A stretch of 64,000 nucleotides of DNA from Siphonodentalium dalli. Taxonomy: Eukaryota; Mollusca; Scaphopoda; Gadilida; Siphonodentaliidae. Below, one piece after another: positions 63,995 to 64,000 of this stretch. How positions within the stretch are numbered: position 1 is the first letter of the stretch; each line of letters begins with the position of its first letter. Under the pieces are notes generated by a model, which was not told the origin of the DNA, made no database searches, and was given only the letters and a program-made list of their open reading frames with translations. The stretch lies in assembly GCA_032622095.1 (NCBI GenBank), contig CP136066.1, forward strand, positions 113,731,319 through 113,795,318, read 5' to 3'. The position numbers and the translations under genes were made by a program.

Positions 63995-64000
63995 AAGAGA

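Overview
The window is animal genomic DNA, most likely from a mollusc and probably a bivalve. The evidence is AT-rich sequence, GT-AG introns, two genes whose exons match metazoan proteins, and a very dense load of repeats of the type bivalve genomes carry: tandem monomers of about 160-190 bp, CGTCCGTC microsatellites next to short subterminal inverted repeats, and phrases such as 'GGGGCATAACTC' and 'AGCTCACCTGAG'. The species cannot be fixed from sequence alone.

Two conserved cellular genes lie head to head. On the minus strand, positions 7330 to 3397 hold the first three recognisable coding exons of ANAPC1 (APC/C scaffold subunit 1); the gene continues past the left edge. On the plus strand, positions 20484 to 57318 hold the first four coding exons of ADPGK (ADP-dependent glucokinase); the gene continues past the right edge. 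ADPGK intron 1 is about 30.3 kb and is almost wholly made of mobile and satellite-like DNA. At the right end (62365-63994) lies a 1.6 kb open frame of an uncharacterised, apparently mobile-element-related family with two CxxC...HxxC modules.

The 13 kb between the two genes (7.4-20.4 kb) is a nest of insertions. It holds a long-inverted-repeat element split by a Harbinger-like element (TTA target duplications), two Mutator-like (MULE) elements with 8-9 bp target duplications and decayed transposase, and a composite element carrying a LINE reverse-transcriptase tail. The MULE at 13077-17000 is itself split by a second Harbinger-like element inside its transposase frame.

ADPGK intron 1 holds a MULE-derived palindromic element (21-22.4 kb), a cluster of GTCACGTACGTTACA motifs, two large 160-bp-monomer elements with Helentron/pearl-like architecture (24.7-27.3 kb; 38.2-43.8 kb, the second nested in an older copy and carrying an exact 1458-bp higher-order repeat), and two loci of head-to-tail Helitron dimers (28.69-30.38 and 48.17-50.21 kb). 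It also holds several foldback elements, one of them ending 75 bp upstream of exon 2. Introns 2-4 hold a piggyBac-like TTAA element, a LINE ORF1 relic and a hAT-like element 29 bp past the exon 4 splice donor.

No rRNA gene, genuine tRNA gene, CRISPR array or bacterial-type operon was seen. Repeat-family names are structural inferences (termini, target duplications, motifs); no database search was possible.
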